The notes beneath the pieces are model-generated. The model did no database searches and had not been told where the DNA came from. It saw nothing but the letters and a program-made list of their open reading frames with translations. DNA of 64,000 nt. Origin: Phytohabitans maris. Its GTDB lineage: Bacteria; Actinomycetota; Actinomycetes; Mycobacteriales; Micromonosporaceae. The stretch lies in assembly GCF_031085175.1 (NCBI RefSeq), contig NZ_JAVHUY010000010.1:172390-236389 (forward strand). The letters are read 5' to 3'. The position numbers were made by a program, and so were the translations under genes. Of the stretch, positions 8,415-16,821 are shown in pieces; the stretch's first letter is position 1; each line of letters begins with the position of its first letter.

Positions 8415-9773
8415 TTAACGCAGATCACGCAAGGAATCCTCAATTGCGCGGTGAAAAGTGGGATATGCGTAAATCATCTGGCGCAACGTCTCCAGCGGCA
8501 CCTCGGCCTTCACCGCAAGCGTGAGCGGGGCGAGCACCTCGCCGCCGACCGGGCCTGCGGAGGTCGCGCCGATGAGCACGTCCCGCTCGGCGTCGGCGAC
8601 CAGCTTGACGAACCCGTCGTTGCCCGCCTTGTGGATCCAGCCCCGCGCCGAGCTGGGCACCTGGGACAGACCGACGCGCACCGGGATGCCGCGCTCCCGC
8701 GCCTGCGCCTCGGTCAGCCCCACCGCGCCGATCTCCGGGTCGGTGAACGTCACCCGCGGCACCGCCCGGTAGTCCGCCGCCGGTCCCTCCTGGCCCAGGA
8801 TGTCGCGGACCGCGATGCCGGCCTGGTACATCGCCACGTGCGTGAACGCCCCGTGCCCGGTGACGTCGCCGACCGCCCAGATCCCGTCGGCGGCCCGCAT
8901 CCGGCCGTCCACCTCGATCTGCTCGGCCGCCGAGTCGAGCCCCACCGACTCCAGTCCCAGCTCGCCGAGCTGCGCCCGCCGACCGATCGCCACCAGCAGC
9001 TTCTCCGCGACGACCGGGGCACCGCCGCTCAGGTGCACGGTGAACTCGCCGCCCTCGTACCCGATCCGCTCCGCCCGCGTGCCGGTGCGCAGCTCCACGC
9101 CGTCCCGGCCGAGCGCCGCCGCGGCCAGCTCGGACGACTCCGGCTCCTCCAGCGCGAGGAGGCGGTCGAGCGCCTCGATGACCGTGACCCGTACGCCGAA
9201 GCGGGCGAACACCTGCGCCAGCTCCAGCCCGACCGCGCCGCCGCCCAGCACCGCCAGCGAGGCGGGCAGCTCCTCCACCTCGATGGCCTCGCGGTTCGTC
9301 CAGTACGGCGTACCCGCCAAGCCCTCGATCGGCGGGATAACCGCGGAGGTGCCGGTGCCGAGCACGATGCCCCGCCGCGCCTCGTAGATGTCGCCGCCCA
9401 CCTCGACCCGGCCGGGGCCGGCCAGCGTGCCGTACCCCCGCACGAAATGCCCGCCTTTGCCGGTGAACCGGTCGACGGCGACCGTGTCGTCCCAGGTATC
9501 GGTGGCCTCCTCGCGGATGCGCTTGGCGACCGGCGCCCAGTCGGGCTCCACCCGCGCCTGCCCGGCCAGCAGCTCGACCCGCCGCGCCTCGGCCAGCGCG
9601 TTGCCCGCCCGGATCATCATCTTGCTGGGCACGCACCCCCAGTACGGGCACTCGCCGCCGACCAGGTTGTGCTCGACGCCGACGACCGAGAGGCCCGCCT
9701 CGGCCAGCCTGCCGGCTACCTCCTCACCGCCGACGCCCAGCCCCACGACCACGATGTCCACCTGCCGCGCCAT
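8415..9773 (-). CDS. FAD/NAD(P) pyridine-nucleotide disulfide oxidoreductase
   Basis: The 452-residue protein opens with an FAD Rossmann motif (VVVGLGVGGEEVAGRLAEAG). A redox disulfide C42-P-Y-W-G-C47 lies in GGECPYWGCVPSK, matching the active site of lipoamide dehydrogenase/mercuric reductase enzymes. A second nucleotide-binding motif (LAVLGGGAVGLELAQVF), the FAD motif IWAVGDVTGHGAF and the C-terminal dimerisation domain (AYPTFHRAIEDSL, with the His-x4-Glu pair) are all present. It is cytoplasmic. The Glu-Cys-Pro-Tyr-Trp variant around the disulfide differs from classic lipoamide dehydrogenases, so the substrate is unknown. It is divergent from crtI with an 89-base gap. Confidence 0.9.
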   Translation of the reverse strand: MARQVDIVVVGLGVGGEEVAGRLAEAGLSVVGVEHNLVGGECPYWGCVPSKMMIRAGNALAEARRVELLAGQARVEPDWAPVAKRIREEATDTWDDTVAVDRFTGKGGHFVRGYGTLAGPGRVEVGGDIYEARRGIVLGTGTSAVIPPIEGLAGTPYWTNREAIEVEELPASLAVLGGGAVGLELAQVFARFGVRVTVIEALDRLLALEEPESSELAAAALGRDGVELRTGTRAERIGYEGGEFTVHLSGGAPVVAEKLLVAIGRRAQLGELGLESVGLDSAAEQIEVDGRMRAADGIWAVGDVTGHGAFTHVAMYQAGIAVRDILGQEGPAADYRAVPRVTFTDPEIGAVGLTEAQARERGIPVRVGLSQVPSSARGWIHKAGNDGFVKLVADAERDVLIGATSAGPVGGEVLAPLTLAVKAEVPLETLRQMIYAYPTFHRAIEDSLRDLR

Positions 9774-9862
9774 GTCGCCAGCATGCCACCAACGGGTGAC
9801 GCGGATCGCCGGCCTTCCGGAGCCCTACGGCATTTCCGCAGGTGGTCGCTACGCTCGATCGC

Positions 9863-11347
9863 GTGCGTCGCGTGAGTGGACGGACCGATCGGGTAGTGGT
9901 CGTCGGTGCCGGCCTTGGTGGTCTCGCCTGCGCCCTGCACCTCGCGGGCGCCGGGCGGCAGGTCACCGTGCTCGAACGCGAGGCGGTGCCCGGTGGGCGC
10001 GCCGGGCGGCTGAGCGTGTCCGGCTACGAGTTCGACACCGGCCCGACCGTCCTCACCATGCCGGACCTGATCGCCGAGCCGCTCGAGGCGGTGGGCGAGC
10101 GGCTGACCGACTGGCTGGAGCTGCACCGCCTCGACCCGGCGTACCGCGCGCACTACCCGGACGGTTCCACATTGGACGTCGTCACCGAGCCCGAGCGGAT
10201 GGCGGAGGAGGTGGCCCGGGTCTGCGGACCGTCCGAAGCGGACGGTTACCGGCGCTTCGTCGAGTACGCCCGGCGGCTGTGGCAGGTGGAGCGGGCAGAC
10301 TTCGTCGAGCGCAACCTCGACTCCCCCACCGACCTGCTCACCGCCAACCTGCTGCGGCTGCTCTCGATGGGGGCGTTCGGGCGGCTGCAGGCGAAGGTCG
10401 ACCAGTTCTTCGCCGACCCGCGCACCCGGCGCGCCTTCTCGTTCCAGGCGATGTACGCCGGCCTCGCCCCGCGCGACGCGCTCGCCATCTACGCCGTCAT
10501 CGCGTACCTCGACTCGGTCGCCGGCGTGTACTTCCCGCGTGGCGGCGTCCACGCGGTGCCGAAGGCGCTGGCCGGCGCGGCGGAAAAGCACGGCGTCCAG
10601 ATCCGGTACGGCACCACGGTCACCCGCGTGGAGACCTCCGCCGGCCGCGCGGTCGCCGTGCGCACCGGCGACGGCGAGCGGATACCGGCCGACGTCGTGG
10701 TGCTCAACCCCGACATGCCGGTCGCCCGCCGCGACCTGCTGCCGCCGGAACGCCAGCGCCCGCTGCGCTACTCGCCGTCGTGCGTGGTGCTCCACATTGG
10801 ATCCACACAGGAGTACGGCCGGATCGCGCACCACAACCTCCACTTCGGACGTACGTGGGAAGCCGCGTTCGACGAGGTGATCCGGGACGGCCGCCTGATG
10901 TCCGACCCGTCGCTGCTGGTCACCAACCCCAGCCGCATGGACCCTTCGCTGGCGCCGGCGGGCCGCCAGACCTACTACGTGCTCGCCCCGGTGCCCAACC
11001 TGGCCGCCGGCCGCGACCTCGACTGGCGCGGCGGCCTCGGCGAGCGGTACGCCGCAGAGCTCGTCGAGGTGCTGGAGGCTCGCGGCTACAAGGGATTCGG
11101 CGCGGGCGTGGAAGTGTCCCATGTGGTCACGCCGGCCGACTGGGCGGATCAGGGGATGGCGGCGGGCACCCCGTTCGCCGCCGCGCACACGTTCTCGCAG
11201 ACCGGCCCGTTCCGCCCGGGCAATCTGCATTCCACTTTGGACAACGTCGTCTTCGTCGGCTCGGGCACGCAGCCCGGCGTGGGGGTGCCCATGGTCCTCA
11301 TCTCCGGCAAGCTCGCCGCCCAGCGGGTCACGGGGCGTGCCACGTGA
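9863..11347 (+). CDS. crtI: Phytoene desaturase / CrtI-family carotenoid oxidoreductase
   Basis: I chose GTG 9863 (VRRVSGRTDRVVVVGAG). A TACGCT box 7 bases upstream suggests a leaderless transcript, and an in-frame GTG at 9842 is an alternative. The 494-residue enzyme has the FAD Rossmann motif GAGLGGLACALHLAGAG and ends with the CrtI C-terminal signature (VFVGSGTQPGVGVPMVLISGKLAA). Family members introduce double bonds into phytoene or related polyenes using FAD. Its last 4 bases overlap idi, so the two genes make one unit that supplies and converts isoprenoids. No phytoene synthase (crtB) or crtE is in the window. The exact desaturation number cannot be told. Confidence 0.88.
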   Translation: MRRVSGRTDRVVVVGAGLGGLACALHLAGAGRQVTVLEREAVPGGRAGRLSVSGYEFDTGPTVLTMPDLIAEPLEAVGERLTDWLELHRLDPAYRAHYPDGSTLDVVTEPERMAEEVARVCGPSEADGYRRFVEYARRLWQVERADFVERNLDSPTDLLTANLLRLLSMGAFGRLQAKVDQFFADPRTRRAFSFQAMYAGLAPRDALAIYAVIAYLDSVAGVYFPRGGVHAVPKALAGAAEKHGVQIRYGTTVTRVETSAGRAVAVRTGDGERIPADVVVLNPDMPVARRDLLPPERQRPLRYSPSCVVLHIGSTQEYGRIAHHNLHFGRTWEAAFDEVIRDGRLMSDPSLLVTNPSRMDPSLAPAGRQTYYVLAPVPNLAAGRDLDWRGGLGERYAAELVEVLEARGYKGFGAGVEVSHVVTPADWADQGMAAGTPFAAAHTFSQTGPFRPGNLHSTLDNVVFVGSGTQPGVGVPMVLISGKLAAQRVTGRAT

Positions 11348-11895
11348 CCGCCGACCGTGAGGCCCACCTCGTCGAGCTGGTGGACGACGGCGGGTACCCC
11401 GTGGGCCAGGCCACCGTCGACGCGGCGCACCGCGCGCCGGGCATGCTGCACCGGGCGTTCTCGGTGCTGCTCGCCGACCCCGACGGGCGGGTGCTGCTGC
11501 AGCGCCGGGCCGCCGTCAAGACCCGCTTCCCGCTGCGCTGGGGCAACGCCTGCTGCGGCCACCCGGCGCCCGGCCAGCCGGTCACCGAGGCGGCCAACGC
11601 GCGGCTCGGCGAGGAGCTTGGGGTGGCGCCGCTGCCCCTGACCGAGCTGGGCGTGCACGTGTACCGTGCCGAGGACCCGGTCACCGGCCGCGTCGAGGTG
11701 GAGTACGACCACGTGCTGCTCGGCCACGTCGACGCCGACCACCCGATGAGCCCCGACCCGGCCGAGGTGGCCGAGCTGCGATGGGTACCGCTCGACGAGG
11801 CCCGGGCGGGGATCGGCGCGCGGCCCGACGACTACGCTCCGTGGCTGGTTGGGGTACTGGAAAAGCTGAATCTCGATTCTCAGCAGGCACTCTAG
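11344..11895 (+). CDS. idi: Isopentenyl-diphosphate delta-isomerase, type I
   Basis: The GTG start overlaps the crtI stop (GTGA). The protein is 183 residues, the usual length of bacterial IDI-1. Motifs include HRAFSVLL, RWGNACCGHP with the catalytic Cys (C71, equivalent to Cys67 of E. coli), the Nudix-like Glu helix (ANARLGEELGV), EYDHVLLG and ELRWVPLDE. It interconverts IPP and DMAPP, the C5 units for carotenoids and other terpenoids, and works in the cytoplasm with a divalent metal. Coupling to crtI suggests supply for carotenoid formation. Confidence 0.93.
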   Translation: MTADREAHLVELVDDGGYPVGQATVDAAHRAPGMLHRAFSVLLADPDGRVLLQRRAAVKTRFPLRWGNACCGHPAPGQPVTEAANARLGEELGVAPLPLTELGVHVYRAEDPVTGRVEVEYDHVLLGHVDADHPMSPDPAEVAELRWVPLDEARAGIGARPDDYAPWLVGVLEKLNLDSQQAL

Positions 11896-11939
11896 TAGGG
11901 TTTTGTCGCTCTGTTCCCGAACCGCCGGGAGTACGCGAC

Positions 11940-12761
11940 GTGACCCACCGAGCCGCCATCGTCAGCGCGCTGGTCGTACTTGCGCTGCTGGTCGGTGGCC
12001 GCTGGGCGCTCGGCCGCGGCCCAGTCGAAACGCTCCTCGTGGAGACCGGCCCCGGCATGCCGGCCGCCCCCTCGACATCCGCCCCGCCCGGCACCCCGTC
12101 GCCGTCGCCGTCGACCTCGCCCGGGGGCGGTACCCCGTCGCCGAAGGCGCCCAAGCCCCCTGCCGCCGGCGGCTCGATCGAGACCCGGCGGCTCACCGGC
12201 AGCAAGAAGATCGCCCTGACCTTCGACGACGGCCCGCACCCCACGTGGACGCCGAAGGTGCTCGACATGCTGCGCAAGGTGGGCGTGAAGGCGACGTTCT
12301 GCCTGGTCGGCACGGAGGTGCATCAGTACCCGGCGCTGGTCCAGCGGATCGTCCGCGAGGGCCACACGCTGTGCAACCACACCTGGCACCACGAGCTCGA
12401 CCTGGGCACCAAGCCCGAGGCCGAGATCCGCGCCAACCTCGACGCCACCAACCGCGAGATCCGGCGCGCCGTGCCTGGCGCCAAAATCACATTCTTCCGC
12501 CACCCCGGCGGCATGTGGACGGCGGCGGCCATCAAGGTCGCCCGCGAGCTGGGCATGACGCCGCTGGGCTGGGACGTCGACCCGCTGGACTGGAAGAAGC
12601 CGAGCGCCGAGGCCATCCGCACCCGGGTCATCAACCAGGCCCGCCCCGGCTCCATCGTGCTGCTGCACGACGGCGGCGGCGACCGCGCCGCCACGCTGGC
12701 CGCCTGCCCGTCCCTCGTGGGTGAGCTCAAACGCAAGTACGGGATCGTCCTGCTCCGCTGA
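11940..12761 (+). CDS. Polysaccharide deacetylase (NodB domain, CE4), membrane-anchored
   Basis: The GTG at 11940 gives 273 residues. There is one N-terminal transmembrane or signal segment (about 5-22), a Pro/Ser/Thr-rich spacer (40-78), and a NodB catalytic domain from about 82. CE4 motifs are complete: TFDDGP with D96/D97, HTWHH with metal-binding H147/H151, RHPGG with the active-site Arg, GWDVDPLDW and IVLLHDGGG. It probably removes acetyl groups from peptidoglycan or another cell-surface glycan outside the membrane. It stands alone, 44 bases after idi, and the tRNA cluster follows. Confidence 0.9.
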   Translation: MTHRAAIVSALVVLALLVGGRWALGRGPVETLLVETGPGMPAAPSTSAPPGTPSPSPSTSPGGGTPSPKAPKPPAAGGSIETRRLTGSKKIALTFDDGPHPTWTPKVLDMLRKVGVKATFCLVGTEVHQYPALVQRIVREGHTLCNHTWHHELDLGTKPEAEIRANLDATNREIRRAVPGAKITFFRHPGGMWTAAAIKVARELGMTPLGWDVDPLDWKKPSAEAIRTRVINQARPGSIVLLHDGGGDRAATLAACPSLVGELKRKYGIVLLR

Positions 12762-12867
12762 GCGTGGCTGCGCCCCGGACCTGATCTCGCGCTGGGCGCC
12801 CCCGCCTGCGCCGCAGCCGCCGATCTTGTAGCGATCTGCGGGGGAATGTGACGCGCCCAGTATCGGT

Positions 12868-12897
12868 TTGGAGGGAGGGTCGCATGTCGCGTATGCT
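12868..12897 (+). promoter_or_regulatory. Candidate housekeeping promoter of the tRNA cluster
   Basis: TTGGAG (12868-12873) and TATGCT (12892-12897) are separated by 18 bases, a good match to a sigma-70-type promoter. It lies about 70 bases upstream of tRNA-Glu and would transcribe all three tRNAs. Confidence 0.5.
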
Positions 12898-12968
12898 TTC
12901 GAAGCCTCCGGCGGGGCCGGATGGGAGCAAAGCTGCCAGACTTGCGATGTGCAATGATGGCGGGGCCC

Positions 12969-13041
12969 GCCCTCATCGTCTAGTGGCCCAGGACGCCGCC
13001 CTTTCAAGGCGGTAGCACGGGTTCGAATCCCGTTGGGGGCA
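12969..13041 (+). tRNA. tRNA-Glu (TTC)
   Basis: The cloverleaf can be drawn: acceptor GCCCTCA pairs with TGGGGGC (one G-T pair) and the discriminator is A. The anticodon stem CCGCC/GGCGG holds loop CTTTCAA (anticodon TTC). The T-arm is ACGGG-TTCGAAT-CCCGT. CCA is not encoded. It is first of three tRNAs in one cluster. Confidence 0.95.
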
Positions 13042-13065
13042 CGGTCCGGCCCAGCCGGAGAGCAA

Positions 13066-13139
13066 GGTCCTGTGGAGCAGTCGGAGTGCTCGCCGCCCTG
13101 TCAAGGCGGAGGTCGCGGGTTCAAGTCCCGTCAGGACCG
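13066..13139 (+). tRNA. tRNA-Asp (GTC)
   Basis: The acceptor GGTCCTG pairs perfectly with CAGGACC and the discriminator is G. The anticodon loop in CCGCCCTGTCAAGGCGG gives anticodon GTC. The T-arm is GCGGG-TTCAAGT-CCCGT. It lies 24 bases after tRNA-Glu. Confidence 0.95.
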
Positions 13140-13161
13140 CGGTTGCATGAGCCGAGACCCT

Positions 13162-13235
13162 GGCCAGGTAGCTCAGTTGGTACGAGCGTCCGACTGAAAA
13201 TCGGAAGGTCGGCGGTTCGACCCCGCCCCTGGCCA
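13162..13235 (+). tRNA. tRNA-Phe (GAA)
   Basis: The acceptor GGCCAGG pairs with CCTGGCC and the discriminator is A. The anticodon stem CCGA/TCGG with loop CTGAAAA gives anticodon GAA. The T-arm is GGCGG-TTCGACC-CCGCC. CCA is not encoded. It is last of the tRNA cluster. Confidence 0.95.
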
Positions 13236-13261
13236 CATAGCCTTTCGCCGGGCTACAGCAA

Positions 13262-13293
13262 CGTCCACCAGCGGTTACGCCGGTGGGCGTTTT
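13262..13293 (+). terminator. Terminator of the tRNA cluster
   Basis: CGTCCACC pairs with GGTGGGCG (one wobble) around a 12-base loop and is followed at once by TTTT, about 27 bases after tRNA-Phe. Confidence 0.65.
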
Positions 13294-13398
13294 GCTTTCC
13301 GCGACCTCGCCCGGCGCGGGTGACGCCAAGGACATGGGTTGCGGCGGGCCCAGACGACCAGCGGCCGAAGTAGCGGCGGTGAACGTAGCGTCCGAGCG

Positions 13399-13866
13399 CT
13401 AGGCAGCGCGGCGGCGGAGGGTGGCTACGGCGGAGCCGGCCAGGGTCAGGAGGCACTCGGGGAGCTGGCCGTCGGCGAGGGCGGCGCCGAAGAGGGCCTC
13501 GCCGGTCGAGGCGTCGGCGTTCGCGTACGCGCTGACGAATCTGGCGACCCAACGGGCGTCGTAGCGGGCCTCGTCGATGCCGGGGAAGTCTAGCGTCCAG
13601 CGGCCCTGCTGCACGTTGTCGCCGACCATGGTGGCCGCTAAGCACCAGGCCACGTCGTAGGCGCCGGCCACGCCGGACCGGTCGACCACCGCGTCGAAGG
13701 CTCCGACGACGGCGTCACTGTCGCCGGCCAGCGCGCTGCGGAGCACCTGGGCGGCATCGTCCAACGCCTCGGGCGGAACATCCGTCACGAGCCGAAGGGT
13801 ATGCCGCCGGGTCAAGACGCGCTCGGTGAAAGCCACAACACCCCCGGACGCTGCGGGGATGGTCAT
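13399..13866 (-). CDS. Hypothetical protein
   Basis: I do not recognise this family. The chosen ATG at 13866 gives 155 residues; the frame stays open upstream through a palindrome that is unlikely to be coding. The protein is soluble and mostly helical. It has an acidic middle (PPEALDDAAQVLRSALAGDSDAVVGAF), a WCLAATMVGDN segment, and an Arg-rich end. The start codon lies only 3 bases from a 48-base imperfect palindrome (13870-13917), which may regulate it. It is a single gene between the tRNA cluster and a thioesterase. Confidence 0.6.
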   Translation of the reverse strand: MTIPAASGGVVAFTERVLTRRHTLRLVTDVPPEALDDAAQVLRSALAGDSDAVVGAFDAVVDRSGVAGAYDVAWCLAATMVGDNVQQGRWTLDFPGIDEARYDARWVARFVSAYANADASTGEALFGAALADGQLPECLLTLAGSAVATLRRRAA

Positions 13867-13869
13867 CGA

Positions 13870-13917
13870 GATCGTGGTACTTGGGTGCCCCCAGAGGGGC
13901 ACTGGAATACCACGATC
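13870..13917. repeat. 48-bp imperfect palindrome
   Basis: The arms GATCGTGGTA (13870-13879) and TACCACGATC (13908-13917) pair perfectly. An inner GTGCCCC/GGGGCAC pair flanks a short loop, with a mismatched section between. It lies directly upstream of the gene starting at 13866. It could be an operator, an mRNA hairpin, or a dispersed REP-like element. Confidence 0.8.
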
Positions 13918-14075
13918 ACCCGGGGGCCGTGCGGCCAACGGCCGCTAAAGCGCGACAAGCGCGGAGGGTGAGGCCGCGGGAACGCACCCCAAGAAAACGC
14001 TCCGCTGCGCTCCACGTTTCCCCGGGGGCCCCGCGCAACGGTCTGGACCACAACGGACGTCGCGGTAGCCCAAAG

Positions 14076-14492
14076 CTACGCCCCGCGCAGCAGGCAGGTC
14101 AGCCGGGCCGTGCAGACGCGGTCGCCCTTTTCGTCGGTGATGACGATGTCGTACGTGGCGATGGTGCCGCCGAGGTGCACCGGGGTGGCCACGCCGGTCA
14201 CGGTGCCGCCGCGCAGGCCTTTGTGGTGGGTCGCGTTGAGATCGACGCCAACCGCGAGGGGGCGGCCGATCGTACTTCCGTGCATGACCGCGCCGAACGA
14301 GCCGAGCGTCTCGGCCAGTACCGCCGATGCGCCGCCGTGCAGCAGTCCCATCGGCTGGGTGTTGCCCTCCACGGGCATCGTGCCGACCACCCGCTCGGGC
14401 GCCGCCTCCAGGATGACGATCCCCATCCGGTTGGCGAGCGCGCCCGGATCGAGCCGGTGCGGCCCAGGTGAGACGTCCGTCGCAGGTTCCAC
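14076..14492 (-). CDS. PaaI-family hotdog thioesterase
   Basis: The GTG start at 14492 gives 138 residues, the normal length of a single hotdog domain. Motifs include GLLHGGASAVLAETLGS (the HGG of the active-site helix with the catalytic Glu), VGVDLNATHHKG and GGTVTGVATPVHLGGTIATYDIVI. Members hydrolyse acyl-CoA, often aromatic or hydroxyaryl CoA esters, in the cytoplasm. The gene is alone and divergent from the solute-binding lipoprotein gene (118-base gap). The substrate is unknown. Confidence 0.9.
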   Translation of the reverse strand: MEPATDVSPGPHRLDPGALANRMGIVILEAAPERVVGTMPVEGNTQPMGLLHGGASAVLAETLGSFGAVMHGSTIGRPLAVGVDLNATHHKGLRGGTVTGVATPVHLGGTIATYDIVITDEKGDRVCTARLTCLLRGA

Positions 14493-14610
14493 GCAGCGCA
14501 GGTTACCCCCGCGTACGAGAATGGCCAGCGACCACAGTCACACTGCGTACCGGCGGCACGCTAGTGTCCCCAGCGGACCCCCGCCGACCCCCGGGGAGGG
14601 AGGACAGGCC

Positions 14611-15954
14611 ATGTACCGCTCGCGCAGCGCTGCCATCGCCGCCTGCACCGCGTTCATGCTCGCCATCGCGGGCTGCGGAAGGACGGACGACACGCCGGAG
14701 GAGACCCCAACCGGTCCCGTTCGCCTCTACGGAGCGGACGGCAACATGATCAACTCGTTCGGAGACGAGTTCAAGGACCTGGCCGGCACGCTCGCCGGCA
14801 TGAAGGGCACCACGCCCCTGACGCCGCTCTCCGACGACTTCAAGAGCCGGCTCCGCTCGGTCGACGCCGACCTGGGCGACTACGTGTACGCGGGCGAGAG
14901 CTACGACGCCGTGGTGATCAGCGCGCTCGCCGCCCAGCTCGCCGGCAGCACCGATCCTGGTGAGATCGCAAAGTACGTCAACGGCGTGACCACGGAGGGT
15001 GAGCGCTGCGACACGGCGAAGGGCTGCCTCGCTCTCGCGCGCGCCGGCAAAGACATCGAGTACCGCGGGGTCTCGCTCAAGCGTGGCGGCTTCACCGACG
15101 CCGGCGAGCCGTCCACCGCGAGCTACGCGACGCTGCACTTCGACTCCAGCGACAAGCTCGACGACGGCAAGACGGAGTTCGTCGGCGCGGGCGACGAGTC
15201 GACCACCACCACCAAGCGCTCACCGGCCCCGCGCTCCACGGACGGGCGCGACGAGGCGGAGACCGGCGCGCCGCTGAAGATCGGTGGCCTGCTGCCGCAG
15301 ACCGGTGACCTGGCGCTGGCAAACCCGCCGCTGGCGGCCGGCTCGGCCCTCGCGATCCGCGACGTCAACGCGGCCGGTGGCGTGCTCGGCCAGCCGGTCG
15401 AGTGGATCGACGGCGACGACGGCACCAACCCGGAGAAGGCGAAGCAGACGGTGGCGTCGCATGTCGCCGCCGGGGTACACGTGATCATCGGCGCGGGCGC
15501 CTCGGGCATCTCCCGGGCCGTGCTCCCGGATGTGGTCAAGGCCGGTCTGATCCTCTTCTCGCCCTGCAACACCGACGCCGGGCTGAGCGAGATCGACGAC
15601 AAGGGCCTCTACTTCCGTACCGCCCCCTCCGACCTGCTGCAGGGCAAGGCGCTCGCCGACGTGATCATGCGGGACGGGCCGCAGCACATCGCGATCGTGG
15701 CCCGCAAGGACTCGTACGGCGAGGGCCTGCAGGGCAACGTCCGTGCCGAGCTGGAGAAGGCCGGCGTCAACGCGAGCAACGTGAAACTGCTGACCTACGA
15801 CCCGCCCGCTGACTCGGCCGCCACGCTCGACTTCGGCGCGGGGGCCAAGGAGATCAAGGACTTCAAGGCGGACGCGGTACTGGTGATCGGCTTCGGCGAG
15901 TCGGCGAACGTCATCAAGGCCCTGGTCGCGGCTGGCGTCGAGCTGCGCCACTAG
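14611..15954 (+). CDS. Leu/Ile/Val-type solute-binding lipoprotein with permuted lobes
   Basis: The ATG at 14611 has a strong GGGAGGGAGG upstream. The 447-residue protein has a lipoprotein signal (LAIAGC, C22). Residues about 37-195 (LYGADGN, GTTPLTPL, ESYDAVVISALAA, CLALARAGKDIEYRGVS) resemble the C-terminal part of LivJ-type binding proteins. After a Ser/Thr/Asp-rich linker (195-221), residues 222-447 resemble the N-terminal part (LKIGGLLPQTGDLAL, DKGLYFRTAPSD, VLVIGFGESANVIKALVAAG). The normal order is thus reversed and the chain ends where the first segment would naturally begin, which suggests a circular permutation. No permease or ATPase genes are adjacent. A perfect hairpin follows the stop. 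Confidence 0.85.
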   Translation: MYRSRSAAIAACTAFMLAIAGCGRTDDTPEETPTGPVRLYGADGNMINSFGDEFKDLAGTLAGMKGTTPLTPLSDDFKSRLRSVDADLGDYVYAGESYDAVVISALAAQLAGSTDPGEIAKYVNGVTTEGERCDTAKGCLALARAGKDIEYRGVSLKRGGFTDAGEPSTASYATLHFDSSDKLDDGKTEFVGAGDESTTTTKRSPAPRSTDGRDEAETGAPLKIGGLLPQTGDLALANPPLAAGSALAIRDVNAAGGVLGQPVEWIDGDDGTNPEKAKQTVASHVAAGVHVIIGAGASGISRAVLPDVVKAGLILFSPCNTDAGLSEIDDKGLYFRTAPSDLLQGKALADVIMRDGPQHIAIVARKDSYGEGLQGNVRAELEKAGVNASNVKLLTYDPPADSAATLDFGAGAKEIKDFKADAVLVIGFGESANVIKALVAAGVELRH

Positions 15955-15965
15955 AGAGCACGTCT

Positions 15966-16019
15966 GTGATCGAAGCTCCCCTCAAGTCGTTAGAGCGACT
16001 TGAGGGGAGCTTCGATCAC
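15966..16019. repeat. Perfect 24-bp-stem hairpin, copy 1
   Basis: The arms 15966-15989 and 15996-16019 are perfectly complementary over 24 bases with a 6-base loop (TTAGAG). It begins 12 bases after the stop of the binding-protein gene, so it should end transcription. A second, near-identical copy lies at 17180-17233. Confidence 0.95.
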
Positions 16020-16157
16020 CGCCCATCACCCCGGACTGCTGCCACCCTGAGGTCCGCCACTAGTCGTCTCGGGTGGCACGTTTCCGGGATCCCCCGGGGG
16101 GTGCCGGCGCCGTACGGTTCCCTCATCAACGAAGCAAATACGGAAACGGAGCCCACG

Positions 16158-16787
16158 ATGAGCGAGTTCGACGACCCGACCCTGGCCGACACCCCGGACA
16201 CCGGGCACGAGGGCTTCGGTGGCGCCGGCGACGGCGGCCACGAGCCCGGCTACGACCAGCCGACCCACGACACGCCGCCCTACGGCCACGACACCCCGCA
16301 GTACGAGGAGCCGCACTACGGCGAGCCGGACTCGATCGTCCAGCACAACCCGGACGGTTCCACCGACGTGGTGGTCGACCTCGACGGCGACGGGTACGCG
16401 GACGTCGTGCAGCACGACTCGGACAGCGACGGGTACGCCGACACGGCCTATGTGGACAGCAACCACGACGGCCGCCTCGACACCATCCTGAAGGACTACG
16501 ACGACGACGGCGACCTGGACGCCGCGTTCGCCGACACCAACGCCGACGGGCGGGTCGACTACGCCGCCGCCGACCTGAACGACGACAACAAGGTCGACCA
16601 CGTCACGCTCGACACCGACTACGACGGCAAGGCCGACACCTGGATCGCCGACGTCGACTACGACGGCAAGCCGGACGTGGCCTTCGTCGACACCAACCAC
16701 GACGGCACGCCCGACGTGGCCGTGACCGACGCCAACCAGGACGGCACGCCCGAGCAGCAGCCCGTCAACCCGTACGCCGCGAGCTGA
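16158..16787 (+). CDS. Asp-rich calcium-binding-repeat protein
   Basis: The ATG at 16158 gives 209 residues with a calculated strong acidic bias. The first 70 residues are Gly/Pro/His/Tyr-rich and disordered. From about residue 75 to 195 there are roughly eight copies of a 15-17-residue unit of the form D-x-D/N-x-DG-x-x-D (for example DLDGDGYADVV, DSNHDGRLDTI, DTNADGRVDYA, DTNHDGTPDVA). This is the calcium-loop pattern of thrombospondin type-3, dockerin and FG-GAP-like repeats. No signal peptide or membrane helix is seen, so it is either cytoplasmic or exported by another route. A short paralogue follows at 16866. Function unknown. Confidence 0.8.
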   Translation: MSEFDDPTLADTPDTGHEGFGGAGDGGHEPGYDQPTHDTPPYGHDTPQYEEPHYGEPDSIVQHNPDGSTDVVVDLDGDGYADVVQHDSDSDGYADTAYVDSNHDGRLDTILKDYDDDGDLDAAFADTNADGRVDYAAADLNDDNKVDHVTLDTDYDGKADTWIADVDYDGKPDVAFVDTNHDGTPDVAVTDANQDGTPEQQPVNPYAAS

Positions 16788-16821
16788 CGACCGGCTCGGC
16801 TGGCACGGATCGTCACCGACC

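Noticed and set aside
8316..9875. 519-residue plus-strand frame opposite the flavin oxidoreductase gene
   Set aside because: The minus strand has a complete enzyme with Rossmann and disulfide motifs. The plus frame is an Arg/Asp/His-rich shadow.
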